From contig OY751487.1 of assembly GCA_963565915.1 (NCBI GenBank), positions 4,650,001-4,714,000 of the forward strand: a stretch of 64,000 bases of DNA, written 5' to 3'. The position numbers and the translations under genes were made by a program. The stretch comes from Entoloma clypeatum (lineage: Eukaryota; Basidiomycota; Agaricomycetes; Agaricales; Entolomataceae). Position 1 is the stretch's first letter; every line of letters begins with the position of its first letter. The notes below the pieces were generated by a model. The model worked only from the letters and a program-made list of their open reading frames with translations. It did no database searches and was not told the origin of the DNA. Positions 52,395 through 63,100 of the stretch are shown here, piece after piece.

Positions 52395-55300
52395 ATGTCT
52401 ACCTCTCGCTCTGCCCTCGACTCCATCGCCATCTTCAACGGCATCGACTACCCGAGTTGGGCCGAAAAAATGAAATTGTACCTTCTCCATCAAGGAGTCT
52501 GGCGCCTCGTATCCGGCGACATTGAGCGCCCCGACATTGCGGACTTCACTGTCACAGTCTCCACCCCTGCCTCTGCCACTTCGACATCTGCAACCCAACC
52601 TCTGGTCATCACCACCACCGTCGACCAGCCCGCCTTCCACAAAGAAAGAAAAACCTGGATTAGGGATGACGACATGGCCCTGGGTTCCATCCGCCTCAAA
52701 GTCTCCAAGGCTATCAGAAGGCACATCAAGGACGCCAAAACCTCGAAAGAAGCTTGGACATCGTTAAAGGACACATACTCGAAGATCTCCCCCGCCACCA
52801 TATTCGGCGACTTCAAAGCCGCTGCCTCCTTCAAGCTATCGGGTCGCGACCCCGTACCAGAGATCGAGCGCCTTGGGTCACTCTTCACTCGCCTGAGCGA
52901 CGCGAAATTCATCATGGCTGATCTGATGCAGGCTATGATCCTGGCAAGTGCCATTCCTGACGCTTGGTCATCCCTCTCCACCGCCCTCTTCCAGGTCTAC
53001 GATGCTGACGACTTCACATGGCAGGCCATCACCGACAGCATCGTCTCAGAGTACCGGCGCAAGTATGCGATAGGGTCTACTCAGGCATCCAACAAGCAGG
53101 CCTGGAAAATCTCCAGGACTAAGCGAAAGGGGCAAGACCCCAAATGGGAAAAGCAAACAGCACCGAGTACCTCACGTAACAACACTGACGAGCAGACTAA
53201 CTCGACCGACCCAAGTACCGCTTCTGAAAAGAAGGGAAAAGGACGCTGGCGCAACCAGAAGAAGCGCGCCAACAACGCAGAAAACAACTCCAACCAAGCT
53301 GAGGAAATGGTCGAGTTTATCACACCGGCCATTGAGCAACCCCCTCATTATCCTGCTCCCTGTCCCCTTCCTCCTCGTCAACGTGCCCCTGCCTTCACCA
53401 CCGTAACGGGCCACGGGAAAACTACGAGTACCGCGCAGCCTGAGTCGGAAAGAATGCAGTCACTCCTGCAACACATGAACCCGCCTCCTTCTCAGTACAC
53501 CGGGCTTCCCTCTGGAAAGCCATCTGTGTGGAAAAAGAACGAGAGGGTGCGAAGACTCGCCCGAGAAATCGGTGCCCAAGCCTCTGGGTCAAATCTTTGC
53601 ATCTTAGATACCATCATTCCTGACATCGACGAAAGGCCGGCTAAACAGCATCGCGTTGTCCCGTTGATAGAAGAATTGCTGAAGATGATGGACATCGACC
53701 AGGAACGGATGGGGCCGGATGTGTTTGAGGATGAGATAGAACTTGACGGTCTGTCGAAACCCTTTCTTAAACCTTACCAATTGCGGAATGCTAATTATAT
53801 CTCTCAACAGACGTATGATATAATAGCCAGTACCAGTACAGAATGCGTAGATCACTTTAGCAGTGATTTACATAAAAAATATATTAAACATTTTGCTTCT
53901 TGTACACATTGTAAGGAGAAAGAACGTGCACAATGGATATTAGATTCTGGCGCCTCTTTACACTTCACCTATGAGTTTAAAGACTTCGCATATTATAGAC
54001 CTCTCACGGTCAAGCGATTTGTCCAAACTGCAGCCAAAGGGAAGAAACTGGAAATTCTCGGAGTTGGGGCCGTTCCAGTATGGCACACCCTAAATGGGGA
54101 AGTTAAAACCCATCTTCTCAGACCGGTATTCTACATCCCAGACATGGACACACGCCTATTGTCCCTAGGCGTCTTTCTTAACCATTGTTACAAAGTAGAA
54201 GGGACTGGTGGAGAAATCAACATCTCCAAAGGGCTGAACAAAATCCAGTTTTCACCCCACATCCTTGGTCAAACCATTTACTGGTTAGACACTGAAATAC
54301 GCTATGATCAGATCCATGCGATCTCGAGTGAAATCACTGTCGAAACATGGCACAAACGTCTTGGTCATCCAAATGATCAAGCACTCAGAAAGACACCCAC
54401 CAGTACCAAAGGGGTACCTGAAACATTAGTATGTGAGAAATCACAGGAAAGTTGCACAGGTTGCCTCAAAGGGAAAATGCTGAATCAGTCATATCCCAAT
54501 TTGATGACAAGGGCAACCAAAACCTTTGATCTGATCCATTCCGATCTCAAACAGATATCCACGGCATCATACCATAAATATAAATATTTCCTCACATTTT
54601 TGGACGACTTTTCATCCCACATCTGGGTCATCTTGCTTAGAAAGAAATCGGATGCCATTACAGCGCTAAGACAATTTCTTGCGATGATCCAGAATCAGTT
54701 CACCGCCACTCCTAAAAAATGGCGAGTTGATGGAGGTGGAGAGTTCGACGAATACAAGGATGTACTTGCTGATCATGGAATTCTAATTGATATTACGCTC
54801 CCATATCAGCACCAGCAGAATGGCAGAGCAGAAAGGATCAATTGAACTCTATGGGAAAAATCTCAGGCCTTGCGCTTCGATGCATGTTTACCACCTATGT
54901 GGTGGGAATTCTGTTTGGAACATGCAGCATTCCTGTACAACAAAACCCCTATGTGTTGACTCGAATGGGAGACACCCCATTTCAGGTTCAACAATGAGAT
55001 CCCCGACATGTCAAACATCAGAGTCTTCGGATGTCAGGCATATGTGTATATCCCAAAAGAAAAACATAGAAATTCCCTGGAGTCCAGATCTCAATTGATG
55101 ATTTATCTCGGATCAAAACCAGGGGTCAAAGGATACCAGTTCATGGATCCTGAGACTAATACAATTTTCATGGGTGGGAAAGCGATCTTTGATGAGAGCA
55201 AGTACCCTAGATGCCACATTGACCCTTTGCCAGAAAGCCATCCAGAAATGGAAAACCCAGAACCGGCTGATGAGTTTGAGGATCTCATCCCTGGAAATGA

Positions 55301-57095
55301 TGACAATGACAGTCATAACGAAACACCTCACGACCCAGTTCCTACTGGACAGGATCACCCTGAATCAGACGATGACTTGCCGTCTAGCGAGCCCAACGAT
55401 GAACCACGAGTACCCACTCTGGAACCCGAACAAGTACCAGATCGACCAATCAGGGAACGACGAGTTCGGAGAATGCCAGGTAGCATCTATGGGGAAGACA
55501 CCCCTGCTTCTGATCTTGAAAAAATGGATTGAAGACATAGATTAGGCAGTCAAACAGCATGGATGAATGATCTCCTAATGGAGGCAATCTCTATCCAAGT
55601 GGGCATCATCGAAATGTCACACAAAGATATATACTCTCTTCCAAACAAAGAAGATTGGTATGCGGCAGAATGAAAAGAGCTAGACATGCTCAAAAGCCGC
55701 GGGGTGATCACAGAGTTAGTACCCCTACCCACAGGGAGGAAAGCTCTAAAGAACAAATGGGTTTACAATGAAAAATCCGACGGGCGTCTGAAAGCCCACC
55801 TCGTTGCAAAAGGCTTCTCACAGGTAGAAGGGATCGACTTTGATCAAATCTTCTCACCAGTAGTGAGGTACGAGACTGTCCGGTTGATTCTGGCATTGAC
55901 AGCCCTTGAAGGGTGGTTCATGACACTCTTGGACGTCTCATCAGCCTTCCTCTATGGAACACTCCGTGAGGTAATTTACATGCGACAGCCTGAGGGCTAC
56001 ATAGTAAAAGGGAAAGAACACCTCATGTACCGACTATACAAAGCCTCATACGGACTTAAGCAGGCCACATCAGCCTGGTGGAGGGAACTCGATTCCTCCA
56101 TGAAAAAGCTCAGTTTTGTCCGGCTTCACTCCGATGCGGGAGTTTTCATTCACACAAGTACCAAAGGGGAAACTGTAATCGCCGTCATTTATGTTGATGA
56201 CTCTGCTTTTCTCGGCACAAACCGAGAGTACACGCTAGAAAAGAAGAAGGCCTTCATGACAACATGGGAATGTAGGGACCTAGGCCACCTAGTGTCTAAT
56301 GGGGAACCGAAAGAATTTCTCTCAATCCAAATAAGACAATGTGGGAAGCGGATCCTCATTGATCAAGTACCTTACCTTGAGAAAATTCTCGCACAAATGG
56401 GGATGAGCGAATCCAATGCCGCCCACACCCCACTCCCGACAGGCTACAAACCCATGAAGTCTGAAGATGAACCCAATGCAGAACTCAGATCCAAGTACCA
56501 ATCCATCATCGGATCACTGTTGTACTTAATGATCGGGACAAGACCCGACATTTGTTTCGCTGTAATCAAAATGTCTCAATTCTCCGCAAACCCCACCAAA
56601 CGCCATTTAGAAGTGGCTAGGGATATTTGCAGATATTTGAGAGCAACAAAAAATTATGCGATCATGTATGATGGTGATTCTGGGAAGGGAATCTACGCAT
56701 TTACAGACTCTGACTGGGCATCAGACGAAAACACCAGAAAATCCACCACTGGTTACTTCATATCGCTGGCGTCTGGAACAGTAACATGGGTTTCATCGGC
56801 GCAAAAAACCATTGCCCTCTCTTCCACAGAAGCAGAGTACATGGCGCTATCAGATTGCAGTCGCGCAGTGACATGGCTTAGAAGCATGCTTGCCGAACTT
56901 GGGATGCAGATCGGATCAGTCCCGATCTATGGAGATAACAATGGCTCCGTCTTTATCACATCCAACCCTGTAACTGAAAAGCGGTCCAAGCACATCGACG
57001 TGCGATTTCACTTTGTCAGAAAAAGGTATCCGAAGGAATTATTACGGTCGATCTTCAACAAGTTTATCCCGTACTTTGGATTACTTAAAAACTAG
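52395..57095 (+). pseudogene. Co-B gag-pol polyprotein, broken
   Basis: Aligns with Co-A over its full length. Protease WILDSGASLHF near 53938, integrase IHSDLKQIS, DGGGEFDEY and NGRAERIN (near 54815-54840) are intact. TGA follows at 54843 (Co-A has CGA of the NRT motif), a frameshift near 54955, TGA near 55530 and TGA near 55671 (both CGA in Co-A). RT is complete with YVDD near 56191, and RNase H has TDSDWASD and SSTEAEYMAL. About 58 bp are missing near 57030-57060, removing the PADLLTKNL end. All enzymes were therefore present recently. Confidence 0.92.
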
Positions 57096-57164
57096 ATGAA
57101 GAAAGAGTACCTATATGGGAAAAAGTAAAGATGTATTTAGAAGTATGTACTAAATATGGGGGGG

Positions 57165-57457
57165 TGTTGAAACTTTTCCATCACGTAGATTAGATTAGAT
57201 TAGATTACATCACATGACCATTTACATATCTTTGATTACATACTTATTTGGTTGGTACAAACAGTAGTACGGTATATAAGACCAGGAAACTGTCAATATC
57301 AACAAGTTGTCTCTTGACTCTTAACCAGCTCAACCGCTCTCACCAGCCTCACCCTCCCAAATCATGTAAGTGGCTAGAACGGTTAAGTAGAGTACTTCCA
57401 CACTGTAGCTGTGTTGCTCAGTACGCCTGTGGCTAGCGCCCAGGTGGAACTTCAACA
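57165..57457 (+). repeat. Co-B 3' LTR
   Basis: 293 bp. The E-box site reads ATCACATGACC here, a C-to-T change from the 5' LTR. The target copy gaagc follows at 57458. Confidence 0.92.
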
Positions 57458-57462
57458 GAAGC

Positions 57463-60116
57463 TTCCCTGTTCCTGATGGAACACCAAGATTATGATGCCG
57501 ATACGGTGATGGACTTCGATGAGGAATACAAGTATGACGAAGATGAACCTGGACTGTCCAAGCAGACGTGTTTCAGTTGGGTGGATGAAGTTGACGATGA
57601 GCTTTTTGGAGGTTCGTCATGCGACGACCTGAGGTACATTCTTTCACAAGTTTCACATGAGCACACAATGACAGAAGAACACACCCAGATTCGTGATGAG
57701 TCACTAGAACCGGGTCGTAGTTATTTTAAATTACCTGTCATTGCTGCCTCCTTCTTGGAGGAAATTGATGTCTCATTTTGCCTCATGTTCAAAATGTAAG
57801 AACAAATCCAAAGATACTAATGACGCCAAGTGGATCATGGATTCCGGTGCTAGTATGCACTTCACCGCAGAGATGAGTGACTTTGCAACGTACGAAGAAG
57901 AGAAATCTGTCCGTACTGCCCAAACTGCTGGCAAAGCAAAGATCTCTATAAAAGGAAGAGGGGCCGTGTTTATCACTCACACGATACCATCGCATCAAGG
58001 AAAGCCAAGAAGTCTAACGACTCAGCTTTATCCAGTTCTACACATCCTGGAGCTTTCCACCTGCCTCATGTCAATGGGCAAAATTCTTCAAGAATCTGGA
58101 TTAAATGTCACTGGCTCAGCTGACAATCTTAGTTTTTTCAAAGATGGAAAGTGTGTACTAAGATGTGAACCTCATTTTCCCGGTTCGACAATTTACTGGG
58201 TAAATACACGCGTTGAACAAATCACACAGCTAAATATCGATGTCTATAAAGCCGATTACAGCATTTGGCATCAGCAGTTTGCACACCCTGGTAAAGATGT
58301 CCTGAAAAAGGCACCCGACGCATGTGATGGATTCCCAAGGGATGTCCAATTTCCCCTTAAGGACAAGCCATGCCGTCCCTGCGCAGAAGCAAAGTTGAGG
58401 TTGAAAAGCTTCCCTCCTTCATCTTCATGTGCTTCCAGACCCTTTGAGTTGCTCCATTCGGACCTCAAAGAGTTTCCTGTCACCTCCTATCACAAATTTA
58501 AATACTACGTCAGCTTCTTGGATGATTATTCTGGGCATGCTTGGACGGTATTGTTGAAACTCAAATCCGATACCTCTGATGCATCCAAAAAGTGGACAAT
58601 GCTTATGAAAACCCAGTTTAATGCCCAATTTTGCCGATGGCATTTTGATGGAGGGGGAGAGTTCAAAAAAGAAACTGGGATAGTAAAATACCTTGAGGAT
58701 CTTGGAATTGCCATGGAAATTTCAGCTCCTATTACACCCCAACAAAACGGTCGAGCCAAAAGGATTAACCACACCATTGTAGAGAAAGCACAGGCGATGC
58801 AATTTGCCGCCTGCTTACCACAATCATGATGGGAGTTTTGTGTTTTACATGCCGTGCATGTCTATAATCGCATGCCAATTAAACGACTTTATTAGAAAAC
58901 ACCTTTTGAATCTCTAAAAGGGGAAAAATCTCCGTGTTTTAGGCTGTGCTGCCTATATTTATATTCCTGAAGAACGCTGTGTGAATAAATTAAATCCATG
59001 TGCGGAGCTTATGATCTTTATGGGTTTTAAACCAGGAATGAAAGCATATCAGTTTATGACTGATAAAAACAGTATCTTTATTGGTACTACCGCGGTATTC
59101 GATGAAACACTCTTTCTGAGATGTCTGGATACCAAAGTGCCACAACACACACCCATGGGAAATGAGCCTTCCCATGATGAGTCTCAGGATGACGGAAACC
59201 CTGATGATGATGTTGATCACCACTTCGGAGACGGAGATGTTCATTATCATTCCTGCCGGCGTAATCAGCCGAGCGGAGATGAATCCTCCGATCCCCCTTC
59301 CACTCCAAATGGAAACCAGCGCGATGGCGCTGATGTACCACCTTCAAATCAGGATGACCCTGAGGTCCAGAACCAGCCGGTGAATCCTCCGCCTGCTGAT
59401 GTTCCTCGACCACGAAAGAATGCTAACCTGCCTCGACGGGAAGGCAACATCTATGGGGAGCAATGGCACCTCGCACAACAACAACGCGACATCAATTGCA
59501 CATGCTCTTGGTGTGAAGCCATGAATCGAGAGAAACAGCAGCGTGAGCCTTCCTGGCTCCGCAATGTTCCCCGATCACGACAGGAAGAAGTGGAACCTAG
59601 TTCCCCCTTAGCCCCACCTGACGCAGGGCCTAGTGGATCTTCCGGTACTCCTCCCAATGACCCCAAAGTTCCTGATGATGAACCTTTGGAAGATATGGAT
59701 GCGGAGAGCTTACTGCGCGAAATGATGAATGATGTGGAGCTAGGTCCAAATGCATTTAACTTGTACCTAGAACGATTAGTTCGGAAACGAGGGGGAGACA
59801 CAAAACAGATCGCTGAGTTGAACGTGCTACTTGCATCAGCTGTTCCTCACTCTGAATCTGATCTCTCACAGTTCTGTGATATCCGGGAGATGAAGTTTCG
59901 CGACATTGCAAAAATGCCGAAAAACCTCCAGGATGAGTGGTTGGACGCATGCCATAAGGAACTTGATAGCATCAAGCGGCGTGATGTCTATGATCTAACA
60001 CCTTTACCGACTGGACGGAAGGCCATCGGCTCACGATGGGTCTTTGACATAAAGACCGACGGCTGTAAAAAGGCTTGGCTTGTTGCTCAAGGGTTCTCGC
60101 AAATTGAGGGAATCGA
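57463..60116 (+). pseudogene. Co-C protease, integrase and RT start, broken
   Basis: The gag-pol frame resumes after Co-B, passes an acidic region, shifts by one near 57780, and reads protease (WIMDSGASMHF near 57828). Integrase has its zinc site (HQQFAHPG, CRPCAEAK), HSDLKEF and DGGGEF, but the third catalytic residue is Lys: NGRAKRIN near 58748, where Co-A has NGRAERIN. Stops follow near 58827 and 58893. An acidic Pro-rich linker (59160-59800) leads into the first RT motifs (GSRWVFDIKTDG, QGFSQIEGIDF), where the LINE poly(T) cuts the gene at 60117. Confidence 0.85.
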
Positions 60117-63100
60117 TTTTTTTTTTTTTTTTTTTTTTTTTTTTGGTCAACAATTTGTATAGCGGTATACTAAGGGTACAGTCCGCTTGACATAGAGTAA
60201 ACTACATCGGTCCGAGGACCTACGTACGCAAGAAGAACAAGCGGCGCAAAGCTCCGTCGAGCTGTTGAGTCCTCGCGCCAGGACGGGGGAGTTTGTTATA
60301 AACAAACGCGTTAGTATGCGCACCCGAATATTCGGCCGCGCGGTACAAGAGCACTCCAACCTTGTGAGGTTGGCCGTTAGCGGCGCTGGGGGGTGTCTGC
60401 GCCCTGCCCCCCAAAGAAGCGCCTGTGCGGTTCTTATCCTTCAATCGCGTTCGCTTGCCAGAGGGGGCTGCACCCCTTTGAACCCAGCGCGCTACCACGC
60501 GACTACCGCCGACGGTTGTGTTGGGCGTTGGACGATCCCGGAAGGCAAATGCCCCTGGGTTATCCATGATAAATTTCCCGAAGACGTCCCAGGTGGGGGA
60601 GTTCCTCGAGAAGGTGGGCATGTCTGGTGGCCTGGTGGGGTGGTGCAGACATTTGTAGAAAACGTGGGCGAAGTCCTCGACGGACCCCAGACCACAGTCG
60701 CATTGTTCAACTTTGTCACCGATGTTGAACCTATGTCTATAGTGGCCAATTGGGGCGTGGCTGGTGAGGCCGCGGACCGTTTGTGCCGTGAGGGATTGGG
60801 AGTGACCCACATCCTTAAGCCATGTACCGCCCTTGAGATGGGACGGCTTCATATGTTTGGCCCGAGCGTGGTCTTGGCGTCTGACGCACAATCTTGGGAA
60901 TTGATAGTGTCGGCCAACATACTTGGGGGACTGGTACAGGTTGTCCCAGTCACCGAGCATGTCGTCCGTGAATTGCTTCGTGTTGAAGTCAAGGGATCTG
61001 GAGGCCGACTCACCACACTCAATGCGAATCGAGGAGGCGAAGTCGTGCACTGCATGGTGGGGTTCGAATCCATGGTCCGAAGAATCGGGGACATGGTGAA
61101 AGATGACCTTGGAATTCAGACCGGGTTCCTCAAACCAAGGAATCAGGTTACTGATGATAGCAAGCGCAGTTGCCTGCGAGGAGTGGAGATCCGGGTCTGT
61201 GGCGCGCCGAATGGCGTTGACAGAGTCGGTGAAAATATGGATTACTTCCAGTTGAGAGAGACCCCCTAGCAGACTGACCAGGTTCGAGAACCCATGTCCG
61301 ATAGCTAAGGTTTCAGTGTCATCAGAGACTGCGAGGCCTCCGGCCGCCCAGTCTTTGTCGATGGAGTGCCCCTTGTGCCAGGTTTCCCAGGCTGCAACAG
61401 CTTGGTGGCCCGACGAAAGGGAGGGAACTGCCGCGTCAGTGACAATGACGGCGGCTTTGTTGGAGCAGATGTTGGCGTCAAACACCTTGTTAAGGGTGAT
61501 GAGGCGCGCCTTTCTGGCTTCGGCACGGTCCTTAGCGGTCTTGCCGCGGATAAGGGTGATGTCGTGAATTACGCATTCAGGGAATCGGTCGAGGACGCGT
61601 TTCCCTGGTTCGTTGTAGTCATTAAAGGGCGATAGGGGGACAGTCACATTTGCACGGTATGCCCAGATATCAACGAGGGGGGATTTAAGGTTGTACATAA
61701 ACTCCGGGGAGTACCACGGACGCTTGGAGGGGTCATCCTCGTCGCATACCATGGCGGTCATGTGTCTGGGTGCAAGGGAGTGCATGCGGACACGGTTTCT
61801 GCAGGAGAGCTTCTTGAGGTGCAAGTGCACCGGAGGCAGGCCAGCAAGTGCTTCGACCGCCCCTGTGGGGGTGGTACGGAAGGCTCCCAAGATCCATAAC
61901 GCTGCGCGTCTTTGGACTTTGGAGATAGACTTGACGACACCCTTGTTGCGGGCGCCGTCGAAGTTCCAAAGATTAGCACCGTATAGCGCGATCGGCAAAA
62001 TACATGATCGGTACAGGGTGCGTTTGTGTTTGGGAGTGAGTCCACGGACTGAGTTTCCCAGGGATAGTAAGGCTCCCGTTGCTGAGAAGGCCTTAGTGGC
62101 ATACCGTTTCGCATGCTCAGTAAAGAGTAGCTTGCGGTCGAAGAAGAAGCCCAAGTACCTCCAGAAGGTCTTGGGGACGAGGGGGGAGTCGCCGGTGAAG
62201 GGCGCGAATCCGAGGTCAACCGGGGGGTTATCGTCGCCATTCTTCCTGGAAAAATGGAACGCCTCCGATTTAGAGTGCTCGAGGACAAGCCCGAGGGCTG
62301 TGGTCAGCTCAAACAGACATTTGTATGCTTTTTTTAATTTGGCAAGGTTTTCCTTCCACGTCTCAGATTGGACTATGATGGTCCCGTCGTCGACGTATGA
62401 GATGAGGCTGGCCTGTGATAGTTCAGCTTGAAATGCGTACATCAGCGGGGCGAGATAGATGGACGATAGCACAGGGGAGAGGGCGGAGCCCTGACCTACG
62501 CCAATGTCAACAGAGAAGAGGTCTGAGAGGTCGTCCTCCCAGGCGTATTGAGTCTGTCTCCCTACTAGGTAATTTGAAAAGAAGTCCACGACAGTGTCGG
62601 GGAATCCCATCCTATCTAGTATGAGCGATATAACCGAGTGGTTAAGAGAGGGAAAGTATTGGGCCAAGTCGATGGCGACAACGCTTGTCTTGAGTTTCCT
62701 CGCCCATCCTGCACGGATGAGGTGGGTAAGGAATTGTCCGGCGTCTTCGGTGGAGTTCTGACGAACCCCCCCGAATTGACCTGGGTGCAGCAGACCATGG
62801 CGGGCTAGTTCCCACTGGAGTCTGTTAGCGATAGCTTTCTCAAAGAGTTTGCCCAGTGTGTTTAGAAGCACGATGGGTCGAAATGCTTTGGGAACGTCGT
62901 ACGCCGGCTTATTTGGTTTAGGAATAATGACGGTCGTTGAGATTTTGAAGGCGTCGGGCCAAAACCCTGCCGAGAGGCAGGCGTTCAGGGTCCAGACGAA
63001 CAACTTCAAGATTTGTTTATGTGCTATTAGGCACTTAAGATGAGTCCACGTAAGATGGTCGGGACCAGGGGCTGACCGGCTAGAACAACCGGCCAGGGCC

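Larger units (their letters stand above)
51734..57457 (+). mobile_element. Co-B: copia-type element, sister of Co-A, inside Co-C
   Basis: LTRs 51734-52026 and 57165-57457 (293 bp, about 7 differences by eye), perfect duplication gaagc (51729-51733 and 57458-57462). Same protein family as Co-A but inactivated by point stops and a C-terminal deletion. A G-rich tract (ATATGGGGGGG) precedes the 3' LTR. Confidence 0.95.
30600..60118 (+). mobile_element. Co-C: copia-type element, in pieces, host of KDZ, Co-B and LINE-1b
   Basis: Left end TGTTGAACAAG at 30600, interrupted by the KDZ transposon (30841-49989), resuming with leader and gag (49990-51733), interrupted by Co-B (51734-57457), resuming (57463-60116) through protease, integrase and the start of RT, and cut by the LINE poly(T) at 60117. 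Removing Co-B and one gaagc keeps the reading frame. The 3' LTR is not in the window. Confidence 0.85.

Noticed and set aside
60265..61269. 334-codon plus-strand ORF
   Set aside because: Antisense to the LINE-1b RNase H region. The same frame is partly open opposite LINE-1a, and it has no recognisable domain.
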